Below are positions 11,951 through 22,639 of a stretch of 64,000 bases of DNA, in pieces; position 1 is the stretch's first letter; every line of letters starts with the position of its first letter. The stretch lies in assembly GCA_022496805.1 (NCBI GenBank), contig CM040094.1, forward strand, positions 14,345,501 to 14,409,500, given 5' to 3'. Position numbers and translations under genes: made by a program. Origin of the DNA: Pohlia nutans (lineage: Eukaryota; Streptophyta; Bryopsida; Bryales; Mniaceae). The notes beneath the pieces were generated by a model. That model worked only from the letters and a program-made list of their open reading frames with translations, made no database searches and was not told where the DNA came from.

Positions 11951-13255
11951 TCATATACTGAGTAAAAAAAAGCTTCTTCATGCATGCATGGTCTCCAATT
12001 TTTAAACAAGTGGAGTCTTTGAGATGTGACAAGTGCACACAACTAAATTTGGTTATCCTTGAATTTTTTGAGAAGCGTTTATGATAAGAGATTGCATCAT
12101 GTAGAGAATTTCAATCTAGAAGCATGATTATCTGACATACTTCAACAATTTCAATGTCTTTAATAAAAAGTATCTCACAACTACACACATTGGTAGATTG
12201 TAAATATTTTTTTTTGTATAAATATTTTGACCTTGAAATTTCGCATGAATGTTGTTATCATAAAGAGCATGTTGTGCCAAAAATTTCATGGTAAATAGAC
12301 AATTTCTCAACCGTTGGGAGGGTGTCAAAGTTGGTAGCAATGAAATGGTTTTCCCCCATTGTTTCCCACAACTACACATGTTGGTAGATTGTTAATATAT
12401 TTTTTTGTATTAATTTTTTGGTCTTGAAATTTTTACCATATGTTATTGACATAAAGAGGTTTTTGTTCCAAGAATTTTATGGCAAACAAAAAATAACTCA
12501 AACTTTGGGAGGCTGTCAAAGTTGGCAGCAGTGAAAAAATTTCCACAGCTACCAATGTTGGTAGATTTTGAATAACTTTTTGTCGGTGAATTTTCTGGTC
12601 TTGAAATTTGGTATACATGTAATTAACTTAAAGATAATGCTTTGGTAAAAATTTCGTGGGAAAATACCAATTTTTGAGCTCTCGGGAGGCTTTCAAAGTT
12701 GGCAGTCTTGAAATTTCTCTCACTGCGATTTCGAAAACGACATTTTGATTGGTACCCCACTGTTCATGTTCCATTAGTGTATGTAGTCTGATTGTGATCA
12801 ATGTACCAACTCCTTTCTTATTTGAACGTATAAATTTTGTTCTAAACCGTACATGGATAAGTCACTCTTACTTATAAAATTCACAATAATTATGTATGAG
12901 TCTATTCTTGACATGAAAGATTGCAATGAAGAGGTGTTGACACAAGTCATTGCTGAATATATTCACTTTTATTTTTGAAAATTTAACTCAAATTCTATTT
13001 AACCTTGAAGTCACAGACCTCCCAAAATCTCATTTTTGAGTGTGCATTATACGGTTCAAAGATATACTATAATCTTCCAGTCCAACGGTCCGATCTTACC
13101 AAGATTTAACTGAGACTTGTTTCATTAAGCTATGCTTACATTTGTATGGTTGGATACTATTAATAGTATTCCTAATTTCAACAGAGATCAATTTAAAGAA
13201 ACATCACCCAGAAAAGGTGGTTTCTCCAGAACCACTCTGGGCGATAAAGGGTTAA

Positions 13256-14374
13256 ACATCCACACTACAATTACCCAATCAGACTACATCAATTCCTCAA
13301 ATTTTAAAATATATTGTATTTTAATGGTATTTTCTCCTATAAGTTATTGTTGAACCGATTCACCTTGATTTTTTCAAAATTATTTAAATGAAAATGATAT
13401 TTATAAGATTTTTCAAATTTTTTTGGTAAAAATCATATTAATTACAAAATGCTTAATATAATATGATTTTTTTAAAGGGAAAATATAAATAATATTGATG
13501 AACATCAAGTTATAGGTGGCATGCTTCTTGAGCTTATATAAAAAGAAATTTGGTAGAAAAACTTTTTCTACAGTGTATATTGGAATTGTAGGATTTTGAG
13601 CTTAAAAGTGTTATAAAAACGCAGTTTTCAAAAATTTGAAGAATGGTAAATTGAATTAGAAAGTAGATGATAGCCCCCACACTTTCTTGGTTGGATCTAT
13701 TTTCATTTGAAATTAGGAACTACGTGAAAATCAATGTTTGACTGAAAAACTACCAAACATAGCTCCCACGGGACTCCTTGCACACTTAGAGCTTAACAGT
13801 AAACCCATTTTCCAGCTACCGTATGTGAAGGCTAGATAGACTAAATCCCCCCTAGACATTAATGCATGGGGACAAAACCTACCCTCTATTTTATGAGTTT
13901 GTTGACCCACCTAAAATACTAACCCCCTTTTCCCATGATTTAAGCTTCCCAAGAGGTTCTCCTAAACTAATTTGAGGCCACAAGTTCAAAACATTGCTTG
14001 GTGCACAAAATGGAAATTTCATAAAATAGGGGCAGAGGTGAATTAAGACCGGCTGCTTGCATTACCATTTGGGGGATTAAGACCGGCTGAGGGTCAGATT
14101 TAGACAGCCTAGTGTCAAAATTGAATTTCCACATCAGATTTGCGAGGCCTACATCACTCTAAACCTATCACCTATCACATTTTTTTATTTTTTTTAATTT
14201 ACTTTTGACAATTATTTATTTTTTCTATGTCAAAACTGACCACGAAGTAGGGTATGCTCTCGAAATCTGATTATGTACAGTACAACAGTATTTCCTTTTC
14301 TTGAAAGAAAAACCGCCCATGAGCTACCGTGAGCACAAACCGAGTGAAAGAGACGAACTATTTTACAAAGAGGG
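13256..14374. other. TAF6 3' flank and intergenic repeat
   Basis: It contains a repeat of about 295 bp (13495-13790) that recurs in the same orientation at 22300-22595. Next to TAF6 the minus strand offers AATAAA (TTTATT at 14215-14220), about 155 nt past the stop codon, as a candidate poly(A) signal. Confidence 0.5.
13495..13790. repeat. dispersed direct repeat, copy 1
   Basis: Colinear with 22300-22595 at roughly 80% by eye, sharing for example GGAACTANGTNAAAATCAANG and the CATGCTTCTTGAG region. The two copies flank TAF6 on either side. No terminal structure was identified. Confidence 0.65.
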
Positions 14375-17300
14375 TCAAAGAAATGACGATAATTCTTTCG
14401 AAGGTATGAAAGGGAGCATTCCTTCTCCAAACAGATCAACTAATGAAGCCAACAATGGGCCAACGTCGCCATCCTCCTTCCATGCATCGGCCAAGGTTAT
14501 TGACTTGGCTCCCTTTGATCTACTGGGCTGCCTCACACTATCATCCACAACATTCTCCTCCCCAACCCCTTGAGCCTTGCCTCCCTCCCTGGCTTCTCCT
14601 TGGACAGTACTCTCAGCTCCATCTAAAGTTCGTTCCTCACTTGCTATTGCCATGTCCGTGTCCAAATGCGGTTTTTTCTGCAAAGGATGCTCCAAGTTCC
14701 CTGCACCCGGTCTTTTTCTTGATGGTGAAATGTCCATCGCAGTTTCCTGATTCTTTGCTGCAAGTTCCATAGCAAAGAATATGGTGAGACTTGCCAAACT
14801 CAAAAACCATCATGACCAGAAACACTCCGGCAGCTCTTGTTGTATGGTTTTCCACATTGACAAAAATGTACTCCCTCCGTCCCAAAGTTATTGTCATATT
14901 TGAAAGTGCTTTTTTAAGTAGGTCATATGACTTAAATAAGTTTAATTAGGTTCCAAATTATGTCACTAGAATGATTGAAGAACATTGCAAGTGTTCATTG
15001 CAACCTAAACAAAATTAGCCACAAGGAAGTATTTTTTTGGGCTACTTAAAAAAGCACTTTCAAACATGACTTTCAAACATGACAATAACTTTGGGACGGA
15101 GGGAGTAACAGATAACTGGTCAAGAGCCGGGTGGCTTGAGACAGTTATCGGACATACTCTCTAAATCAAGACCGTCAGATCTTCAATATCTACGGCTCTG
15201 GGGAGGATGGGGTTATGACTCTGGACACTCCTCTGTTCCAACTGCAATGCAATATGTGCCAATGAAAGCAACAGGAGAGGGTTATGAAGTAAACTCTCTT
15301 CGTTTCAGCTCAAAATGACGGCTTACCCATAGTTGTTACAACTCTTGCTGTAGGCTTCAAGGCAACCCGGGATGAGGATGGCAATAAAAAGGATTGAGCC
15401 TTCAGTTTTTCGTACATGCATGCTCCTGATGCAGTCTACAGATCACAACAAACAGCTTACAATGATCAAACATCAGTCAGGCAGATCACCTCACTTCAGA
15501 AATAGATTAAATGAAAATAAGGAGTAGAAACCTGCAGAGCTCCATAGACACGCCATGCCTCATAACGCTTCATCTCATTCTGTTGCGTCTCTGGACTTAG
15601 CTCTGGAGCTAAGAGACGAAGGTAAAGCTCGAGATTTGGCAACACGACCAGGCGTACCTGTGTACAAAAAATTCGTTAAATTGAGTTGTAAATCAGAGCA
15701 GCAGGGGGTCATATATCCGCCAGCTGAAAATTCTACAGAGGAAAAATTTAGACTTGACAGATATAATTGACGCATGTTACAGAATAATGGAATAAGATAA
15801 GTCATGAATAAGTTTTCCTGTGAGGTCTCAAACCAGATTGCATGCCTAAGACGCTAAGATCCATACCACGCGTGATCCAAGAGCAGCTAGTCCCCGAATG
15901 GCACCATAGTGTTGTGTCAAAGCTTTCTTGGGGTCCAAGAATGCATGCAGCAGCGTCCGTGTTACACGTCCTTGCAGATTCTGATACACATGACCAAACC
16001 TGATAGACGAGCATTCGTTAGGATCTGAATTTTTTTCTGACTGGGACACATTAGATAAATACTGGACTACATGAAATAAATGCCCTTACAAAGGATTAAC
16101 GAAAATGACATAAAACAGAGTTCATTTACCTTTTGCAGATGAATGCTACGAGACTAGCTGTAAAATCTCTGAGCTCCCAATGATTTACAGTGACTTTCCC
16201 ACCCAGGCGCTTGGCCACCAAACAAGTTATCACAGACGGCATCATCTGGTGTAACTGCAACAGCCATGACCATGACCAATTTAAACAACACTACAAGCAC
16301 TCTCAAATTGGTCCCCAGAAAGTACCACAAAACAATGCAACGAAGGGCGACTTGATAAGGACACTACAAACCAGACAACGAAGTATATACTTACATAAGG
16401 CTCGATGTGAATATGGGGATTCAACAACAAGCTTTGCACAAGTCTCATCAGTGAAAAGAGCAATGGGAAGTCATCAAGACTTCGTGTAACCTGCAAAACA
16501 CATCCTTCAGAAAAAGAGGGCATTGCTAGAGGTGATCAAATGATGTTTCAGGCGTAAGGGTACTGGATCACTGTGTTATTACATGTTGTAATTTGTTGTG
16601 ACATTATGTACAAGAGCATAGGGTTTCCAACAAAAACACCATCCTCAATCCCCAAAACAGAAAACGAAAAATAAAAATGAAATAAAAAATAACAGGCACA
16701 TAATGAAAGATCTTGTGTTTATATCGGTTGCTGCATCATAAATGATATGCTCTTAAGTTGGTTTTGACAAGAAAAAGTGGTTTTATGTAAATTCATACCT
16801 CGTCAGCTACAAATTGTGTAAAGTAGGGAACAAGGGGATGGAGACCCGAGTCGGTGGCCAGACTAACAAAAGCATCCCGTAGAAGTTGTGTGTCAGCACC
16901 AGTAACCACAAGCTCCGTAATCTTTTCAAAGTAAAGCTGCACTTCATCACGCAACATGCTCAGTATGCTGACAGAATGTAATTGCAGGCTCCAGATCAAA
17001 GAAGACACATGTAAGTCGCGCAACACACCTGAAGTTCTTTAGAAAGCACATGTTTGACGGGCGGTTTCACGTCGAATGCACCTTCATCATCCTTCCGCGG
17101 ACCCACTTGACCATCTTTCTTTGCCTCTGGAGGCGCTGCAAGAACTGGATCAGAGTCGAACACACAACTCGTCAAATAGGTAACAACCGGCATAGTCAAT
17201 AGAAAAATGTAACAGCAGCCTGAGACCGTTCATCAAATCAATTAACTGAGACCCAGAATCTTGCCTTCAATAGGTGCATTCTCTGGTATAGCTGGTTGGA

Positions 17301-19321
17301 CTCCCTCGACCGCAAGCCAATGAGCGACGACAGAAGTATCCAATGGAGCCTTAGGCAGGGGAGCTTCGACAACCTGTAGTGGGAGAACGCAGTGTGTAAC
17401 TATGCTCACCACATGCGACCAAAAAAACTCAATCACAATATTCGTTGACAAAACACAATATGACATCAAAGCACACTGGAAAGTGTCAAAGGCGCGTATG
17501 GTACATAAATGAGTTCAGATGACAAAGATAGCCACCTCGCTTATTCGCTTATGCTATTACAGTACACGGAAGTGAAGTACAGACACCAACTTGAGATACG
17601 GTAAAACTATTACATACCTCCTTAAATTCGAGATCCCGGTCTTCTACATAGAACAAGTCCGAATGACCGAGGGCTCTACGAAACCTAAGAGGATCTCCCG
17701 AAGCAAACCCATACAACGGCTGCAACACAAAATTCGTCATCGAAACAAAATTTCTGAACTAGCAATGCCTGTCTGCACGAATCATGATAAGCCCATGTTG
17801 CGTGCTACATTTTGGTTACTCTAAACCGCAATCACAGAAAGGGTGACGACCTAGCTCTCCAGAATTCTCAAGCTAATTTTCGCAAAAAAATTACCTCAAC
17901 ATTGCGAAGACTCAGGGCGCTGTTGACGTCATCAGTCGTGAGTATAGACCTCTTGGAATGTCGCATGCATTTGACGGCCTCCTGCAATCCCATGAACGTA
18001 TACACTGAGATAATCAGCTACCAAACATCAGGTCAAACTTAACAAGCTCCGCACAGCATCTGCCAGTCGCAATCAAAGACCCTGAAAATTACAACTACAG
18101 TGTAAATCCATAATTGTTCCAGAAACTGAAACCCTAACTTCCTTACTTTCCTGAAAAAACAACATACCGCCATGGATATCACAGCTACATTAGCCGTGTT
18201 CAGTTAACTACAAGTGAAGAAGCTAGGGCAACCCGACAAAGCGTCATAGGGTCAGAGGGTCACAGCTAATGACGCAAGAGTATGCAGCCTTATGGCCGTG
18301 CAGCTGCCTGAAATGCTGGGAGTGGTCCACCTAAACCCTAAAACCATGAGTAGCGCCCTTCCACTGGTGCATTTAGCGTTCAAAAGTGAATTTCTGTTAC
18401 CATAGGAGCCTGAGTTTAATCGTGTTCGGGTAACTACAAGTGGAAATACCTAGGGCAACAAATTATCACAACCAGACACAGCGTCACTGTGAAAGCTAAT
18501 GACGCAAGGGAGTTTTTAAAAAAAAATCTTGCACATGATCATCGCAGTATCAACTGAAAAAGTGTGCATCCACAACCTTAAACCACAAACTTCCTTACTT
18601 TTCTTAAAAAAAACATTGGCTATCCCCGCTACATTAATCGTGAACGGACAACGTGTCATTGACTGCACACCCCTTCTTCCAGAGAACTCGCTCAATTGCT
18701 CAGAGCTTTGAAAATCAAGTGCAGTTATTGGATTGTTTACGTTACAAGTGAAATAAAATGAAGCAGCTAGGGCAACATATTAGGGCAACCAGACGCATCG
18801 TCATGAAAATAATACTCCCTCCGTCCCAAAGTTATTGTCCAACTTGTTTGCTTGGTATTTCTTTGAGCCAATTTCATTGATCATATTGTAAGAAACATGA
18901 TTAAGAAAGGTTCCAAGTTATGTCACTAGAATGATAGAAGAACATTGCATGTGTTCATGCAACCTAAATAAAATTAGCCACAAGGAAGTATTTTTTTGAC
19001 CTCCTTAAAAAAGCACTTTCAAACATGACAATAACTTTGGGACGGAGGGAGTAATTCAATAAAGCTATTTATGCAGAACCGACACAACTGGAGCGCATTC
19101 TTCATAACCTTGACCTAATCATGGAACGATGAGTCACTGCGAAAGGGAAGAAGAATATATGATCACAAACGAGGGTTTAAGGCAGGATCTCGCACCTGCA
19201 TAATTTCGCGCATACGATACTCGACATCGGGAGCGAGCTCCTTGGCCACATCGTCGTGCAAATTGGTGATGCCGATGCTCTGCGCGATGACTTGGATGGT
19301 GTCCTTCGGAACGATACTCAT
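14375..19321 (-). CDS. TAF6: TAF6, TFIID/SAGA subunit with histone fold
   Basis: Twelve coding exons on the minus strand join in phase to 1641 nt (546 aa): 19321-19196, 17981-17895, 17719-17618, 17373-17265, 17135-17029, 16936-16799, 16490-16395, 16254-16130, 15999-15867, 15657-15532, 15435-15327, 14757-14375. Residues 1-71 form the histone fold ([20 protein letters not shown]; then [20 protein letters not shown]), which pairs with TAF9 in TFIID. The fold is followed by [16 protein letters not shown], the HEAT-type middle region ([52 protein letters not shown]) and a C-terminal tail ending [13 protein letters not shown], all diagnostic of plant TAF6. Its length equals Arabidopsis TAF6 (about 549 aa). 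Intron 4 uses a GC donor (17264-17263). Introns 1 and 11 each carry a Stowaway MITE. Every splice phase checks, so the model is strong. Start ATG is at 19321-19319. Confidence 0.95.
14871..15105. mobile_element. Stowaway MITE in TAF6 intron 11
   Basis: Terminal repeats are CTCCCTCCGTCCCAAAGTTA and its inverse, flanked by TA (14869-14870, 15106-15107). This is the classic Stowaway end. Copies of the same family are at 18815-19051 and 58618-58843. Confidence 0.95.
17263..17264 (-). other. GC-AG splice donor, TAF6 intron 4
   Basis: Exon 4 ends GAAG and is followed by GCAAGA. Joining to CGCCTCCAG after the acceptor TTGCAG restores the frame (E, then A from G+CG) and the expected TAF6 sequence. 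No GT donor nearby gives an in-phase join to exon 5, because reading on meets a stop. Confidence 0.8.
18120..18805. repeat. degenerate tandem duplication in TAF6 intron 1
   Basis: A block with ACTACAAGTGAAGAAGCTAG...GGGCAAC...CAGCGTCA...AGCTAATGACGCAAG occurs at about 18197-18290, 18420-18515 and, more degenerate, 18735-18805. A second motif (ACTTCCTTACTTTYCT...GCTACATTARYCGTG) occurs at 18135-18200 and 18590-18645. This is old local duplication. Confidence 0.7.
18815..19051. mobile_element. Stowaway MITE in TAF6 intron 1
   Basis: CTCCCTCCGTCCCAAAGTTA and its inverse form the ends, with TA on both sides (18813-18814, 19052-19053). Colinear with the copy in intron 11. Confidence 0.95.
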
Positions 19322-19517
19322 TTCGAAAATTCAGCAAGAGGCTCTGTGATTTGCTCAAGACTAATTTCCTACTTAGAAATCTCTACAGCATACTGGATTT
19401 CTTGACTGTGATTGCATTGCGACGCAATATTTTAACGTCGTCGAGCAAGCCAGCTCCCTCCCGCCCTAAGCACTCTTCGTTGCTCTAGACAGGACAAGGG
19501 AAGGTCGCGAGAAGAGG

Positions 19518-19613
19518 GGTCGGAAGAGCAAGTTCGGAAGAGTAGGTTCGGAAGAGGAGGTTCGGAAGAGGAGGGTCGGCAGATGAGGGTCGGAAAAGGA
19601 GGATCGGAAGAGG
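19518..19613. repeat. 14-bp minisatellite upstream of TAF6
   Basis: About seven units of GTTCGGAAGAGGAG with drift, starting roughly 200 bp upstream of the TAF6 ATG. It lies in the probable 5' UTR or core promoter; on the transcribed strand it reads as CT-rich TTCCGAAC units, resembling a plant promoter Y-patch in composition. Regulatory effect is inferred. Confidence 0.75.
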
Positions 19614-20155
19614 TAAAGAAGGACAGGCTGCTTGTAAAAACAATTATTTTGCCATGTGTCATTTACACACTGGCTGTAAATCACAAATAGTCTACTGTAG
19701 GTGGTATCAAAATAATTAAGTTATTTTTTATAGTTGGTACAAACGCGCTAGTACACATAAAGAATTCATGATCGTTTAGCCGATAACGTGCTGAAGTCAT
19801 TCAACATCAAAATCAAAGTCATTCAGCATCAAAATAAATGCTTAGAGAAGTCACTTAGTGTAAATTTTGGGTACATATGAGTGTACAAAGGGTATTTAAT
19901 GGGGGGCTATGAAATAATTGGAATTGTCTACTATTTATAGTATATTTAGGGTATTTTCTATATATTCTAGGGATATTTCTAAAATATTTCCAAATTGGTT
20001 TTAAAGCACCCTATATTACTTTCATAAGTTTATAATTTTTATCTCAAATGAATAAAAGACACCCTATATTTGTTCTCTCACAATTATTTAAATTCTTGAC
20101 AGTGACTTCTCCAGGAAGAAAAATCATTCATTTGTCGTTTTTGGCCTCTAAGTTT
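19614..20155. other. TAF6 upstream region
   Basis: No gene. AT-rich flank between the minisatellite and the next transposon relic. Confidence 0.4.
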
Positions 20156-22290
20156 TTAACCTCTTATTCTCCAGATTTGGAGAATTTCAAAGATGCATTA
20201 TAAAATTTGACTAAGAGGGATATTTTGAACTTGATCTATGAATAAAAGGTGTACATTAGAGTTATCTGTAAAGTCGAGCAAAAAGAATTCACAAAAGGAA
20301 AAACCAGACATAACTAGGTTTTAAACTTGGAAGGCAACAAAAATGAGTTTGGTTCTTTTTTTTCGACTGATCAAAATTTATTGCGCCGTCAAAAAGATTT
20401 GAACCTAAAAATTCCCCAATGCAAGAGAAGCCCCTCAAAACCTAACTCGAGTTCGTACGGAGGAATTTCCACATACCCTTACACCAGCCTTATGCTTCTC
20501 CAAGGAAAGGAGTTTGGTGGCTTGTGTGGGTGAATGTCACAAAATTTTATATTAAGATTGAAAACACCCTATAGCATACTGACATGCTACGTGCCTAGTT
20601 CTCTCTTTACAAATAACTCTATTATGAATTTTAGATTCTATCTACACTTACAAACAAAACTGAGTATTGATTTGAAACTTTTCCATTCAAACAACCATAT
20701 CATGAGCATCAATGGGCAAAGTCCAAAAGTGAATTTGCAAAAGTTGTAGTGTGCGATATATAACACATTACTACTGAAGTTTGAAGAGAAACTCAATTGT
20801 GATTTGAAAGAAAATGAATTTCAAAGTTAGCCATGTCTAAAACTCGGTTTTGTGCGCTACAAGTTGGAAGTACTTTAAATTTTGTGAATTTTTTCTTATA
20901 GCTTCAATAAAACTTTTTGTGCCTTGGCATGTTGGTATACATCGTTTTAGACTATTGTACGCAAAAATTGAAGGAAGTTGACATTTATAGAATTTAAAAT
21001 ATCGACAATTTGACAAACATGCAAATGATGTTGGTTTTCACGATATTTGAATTTTTTTTTGGATTTGAGAGTTTGGGACTGCATTGGTCATCGTATAGAG
21101 AACATAGGTTGCAATATGACCATTGTTACATCTTAATACCTTTACATTTGAAATAGTTGTTGAATAGGCCAATGCGTTCAATTTATATATTGGAGCTATA
21201 CGATGTAGTTTTTTGGTTTAGGATTTTTGTACGAAAACTAGAGTTTCTGACGCACATAATCAATCCTACAAATCAAAATTAAAAAACATATTATTTTCCA
21301 TATCATCAAAAAATTCAAAATTGCCAGAAATTACACTGACTTTCATAAAATTGACAATATTTTGATGATACTGAACACAAAAAAAACAAGTTTTTCAATT
21401 GGTTAATTGAGTATGTGCATCATGAACCCTAGACTTTGTACAAAAAAGTCAAACCAAAAAACTGCATCATACAACTCTAATATATAAATTGAATACTTTG
21501 GCTATTCAACAACTATTTCAAATGTAAAGGTATTAAGATGTAACAATGGTCATATTGCAACCTATGCTCTCTATACAATGGCCAATGCAGTCCCAAACTC
21601 TCAAATCCAAAAAAAAATTCAAATATCGTGAAAACCAACATCATTTGCATGTTTGTCAAATTGTCGATATTTTAAATTCTATAAATGTCAACTTCCTTCA
21701 ATTTTTGCGTACAACAGTCTAAAACGATGTAGACCAACATGCCAAGGCACAAAAAGTTTTATTGAAGCTATAAGAAAAAATTCACAAAATTTAAAGTACT
21801 TCCAACTTGTAGCGCACAAAACTGAGTTTTAGACATGGCTAACTTTGAAATTCATTTTCTTTCAAATCACAATTGAGTTTCTCTTCAAACTTCGGTAGTA
21901 ATGTGTTATATGTTCACACTACAACTTTTGCAAATTTACTTTTGGACTTTGCCCATTGATGCTTATGATATGGTTGTTTGAATGGAAAAGTTTCAAATCA
22001 ATACTCAGTTTTGCTCGTCATTGTATATGGTTAAATCTATGATTGTTATCACCAATAATTTTTTTTATAACATTTGAAACTCAAAATTCAAAATTCTCAT
22101 GTAATTCAATTACAAATTTGATACCAACAATCCATGGGTGAAATTTGTTGTGATGAGCTGGAATGTAATATTCTAAGTGTAGTGATTTTTGAAGATTTAT
22201 TTGTTGATTAATTTTATGAGTTTAGTTTTTCAAAAGAGCTTTTGAACTAAGATCTTAGAATTCTTTGGTAAATCACTGCAAATGAGGAAT
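20156..22290. mobile_element. 577-bp-group TTAA element relic interrupted by a hairpin element
   Basis: The segment 20156-20258 (TTAACCTCTTATTCTCC, then CAAAGATGCATTATAAAAT) and the segment 22022-22290 are consecutive parts of the 577-bp family, in reverse orientation to 5519-6096. About 1.76 kb containing the long hairpin separates them. The far end of the TTAA element is missing; the 295-bp direct repeat follows it. Confidence 0.65.
20656..22013. repeat. long inverted repeat, ~1.36-kb hairpin
   Basis: The arms (about 20656-21270 and 21400-22013) are roughly 610 bp each and differ only at scattered positions. About 130 bp separates them. The outermost pairs are AAAACTGAGTATTGATTTGA and its inverse. 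No coding frame or terminal duplication was recognised. Any transcript across it would fold into a long duplex. Confidence 0.9.
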
Positions 22291-22299
22291 ACAAATTTA

Positions 22300-22595
22300 A
22301 CAATAGTGATGAACAACAAGGTGCAAGTGGTATGCTTCTTGAGTTTACATAAAACGAAATTCGATATAGAAAAATGTTTTTTGCAGTGTATATTGAAGTT
22401 TTAAGATTTGGAGCTTTAAAGTGCTGTAAAAAAATGCAATTTTAACAATTTTGAAGAATAGTAAACTGGACTAAAAAGTAGAAGATAGCTCCACACTTTC
22501 TTAGTTGAGATTGTTTTCATTTGAAATTAGGAACTAGGTAAAATTCAACGTTTGAATGACAATTGACCAAACATGCCCCACGGGCACTCGCACCG
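22300..22595. repeat. dispersed direct repeat, copy 2
   Basis: Same repeat and orientation as 13495-13790, on the other side of TAF6. Confidence 0.65.
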
Positions 22596-22639
22596 GCATT
22601 AGCATGTGAGTTTCTGAGATTTGCTTTGAAAATCACGCG

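Larger units (their letters stand above)
9703..12762 (-). mobile_element. Tc1/mariner-type transposon with long inverted repeats
   Basis: The ends are CAGTGGGGTACCAATCAAAA and its inverse. The right arm (12184-12762, 579 bp) is matched by a longer left arm (9703-10641, 939 bp), because about 365 bp is tandemly duplicated in the left arm (roughly 9808-10170 and 10171-10540). A Tc1-type transposase on the minus strand fills the centre, and a CCTCACTCATAG simple repeat lies between its start and the right arm. The expected TA duplication is not seen: TT flanks both ends (9701-9702, 12763-12764), or GTTC if the tip is trimmed by one base. The element sits inside a TTAA element. Confidence 0.85.
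9386..13255. mobile_element. TTAA-flanked element split by a Tc1-type insertion
   Basis: The left end is TTAACCCTTTAGTGCCCAG (from 9386) and the right end is CTGGGCGATAAAGGGTTAA (to 13255), matching at 17 of 19 positions. Removing the Tc1-type element (9703-12762) leaves about 810 bp, in the range of other TTAA elements here. This gives a relative age: TTAA element first, Tc1 element later. Confidence 0.65.

Noticed and set aside
15136..15318. Possible extra TAF6 exon or plus-strand gene
   Set aside because: Exon 11 joins exon 12 in phase across this region, and no frame here continues the TAF6 protein without a stop.
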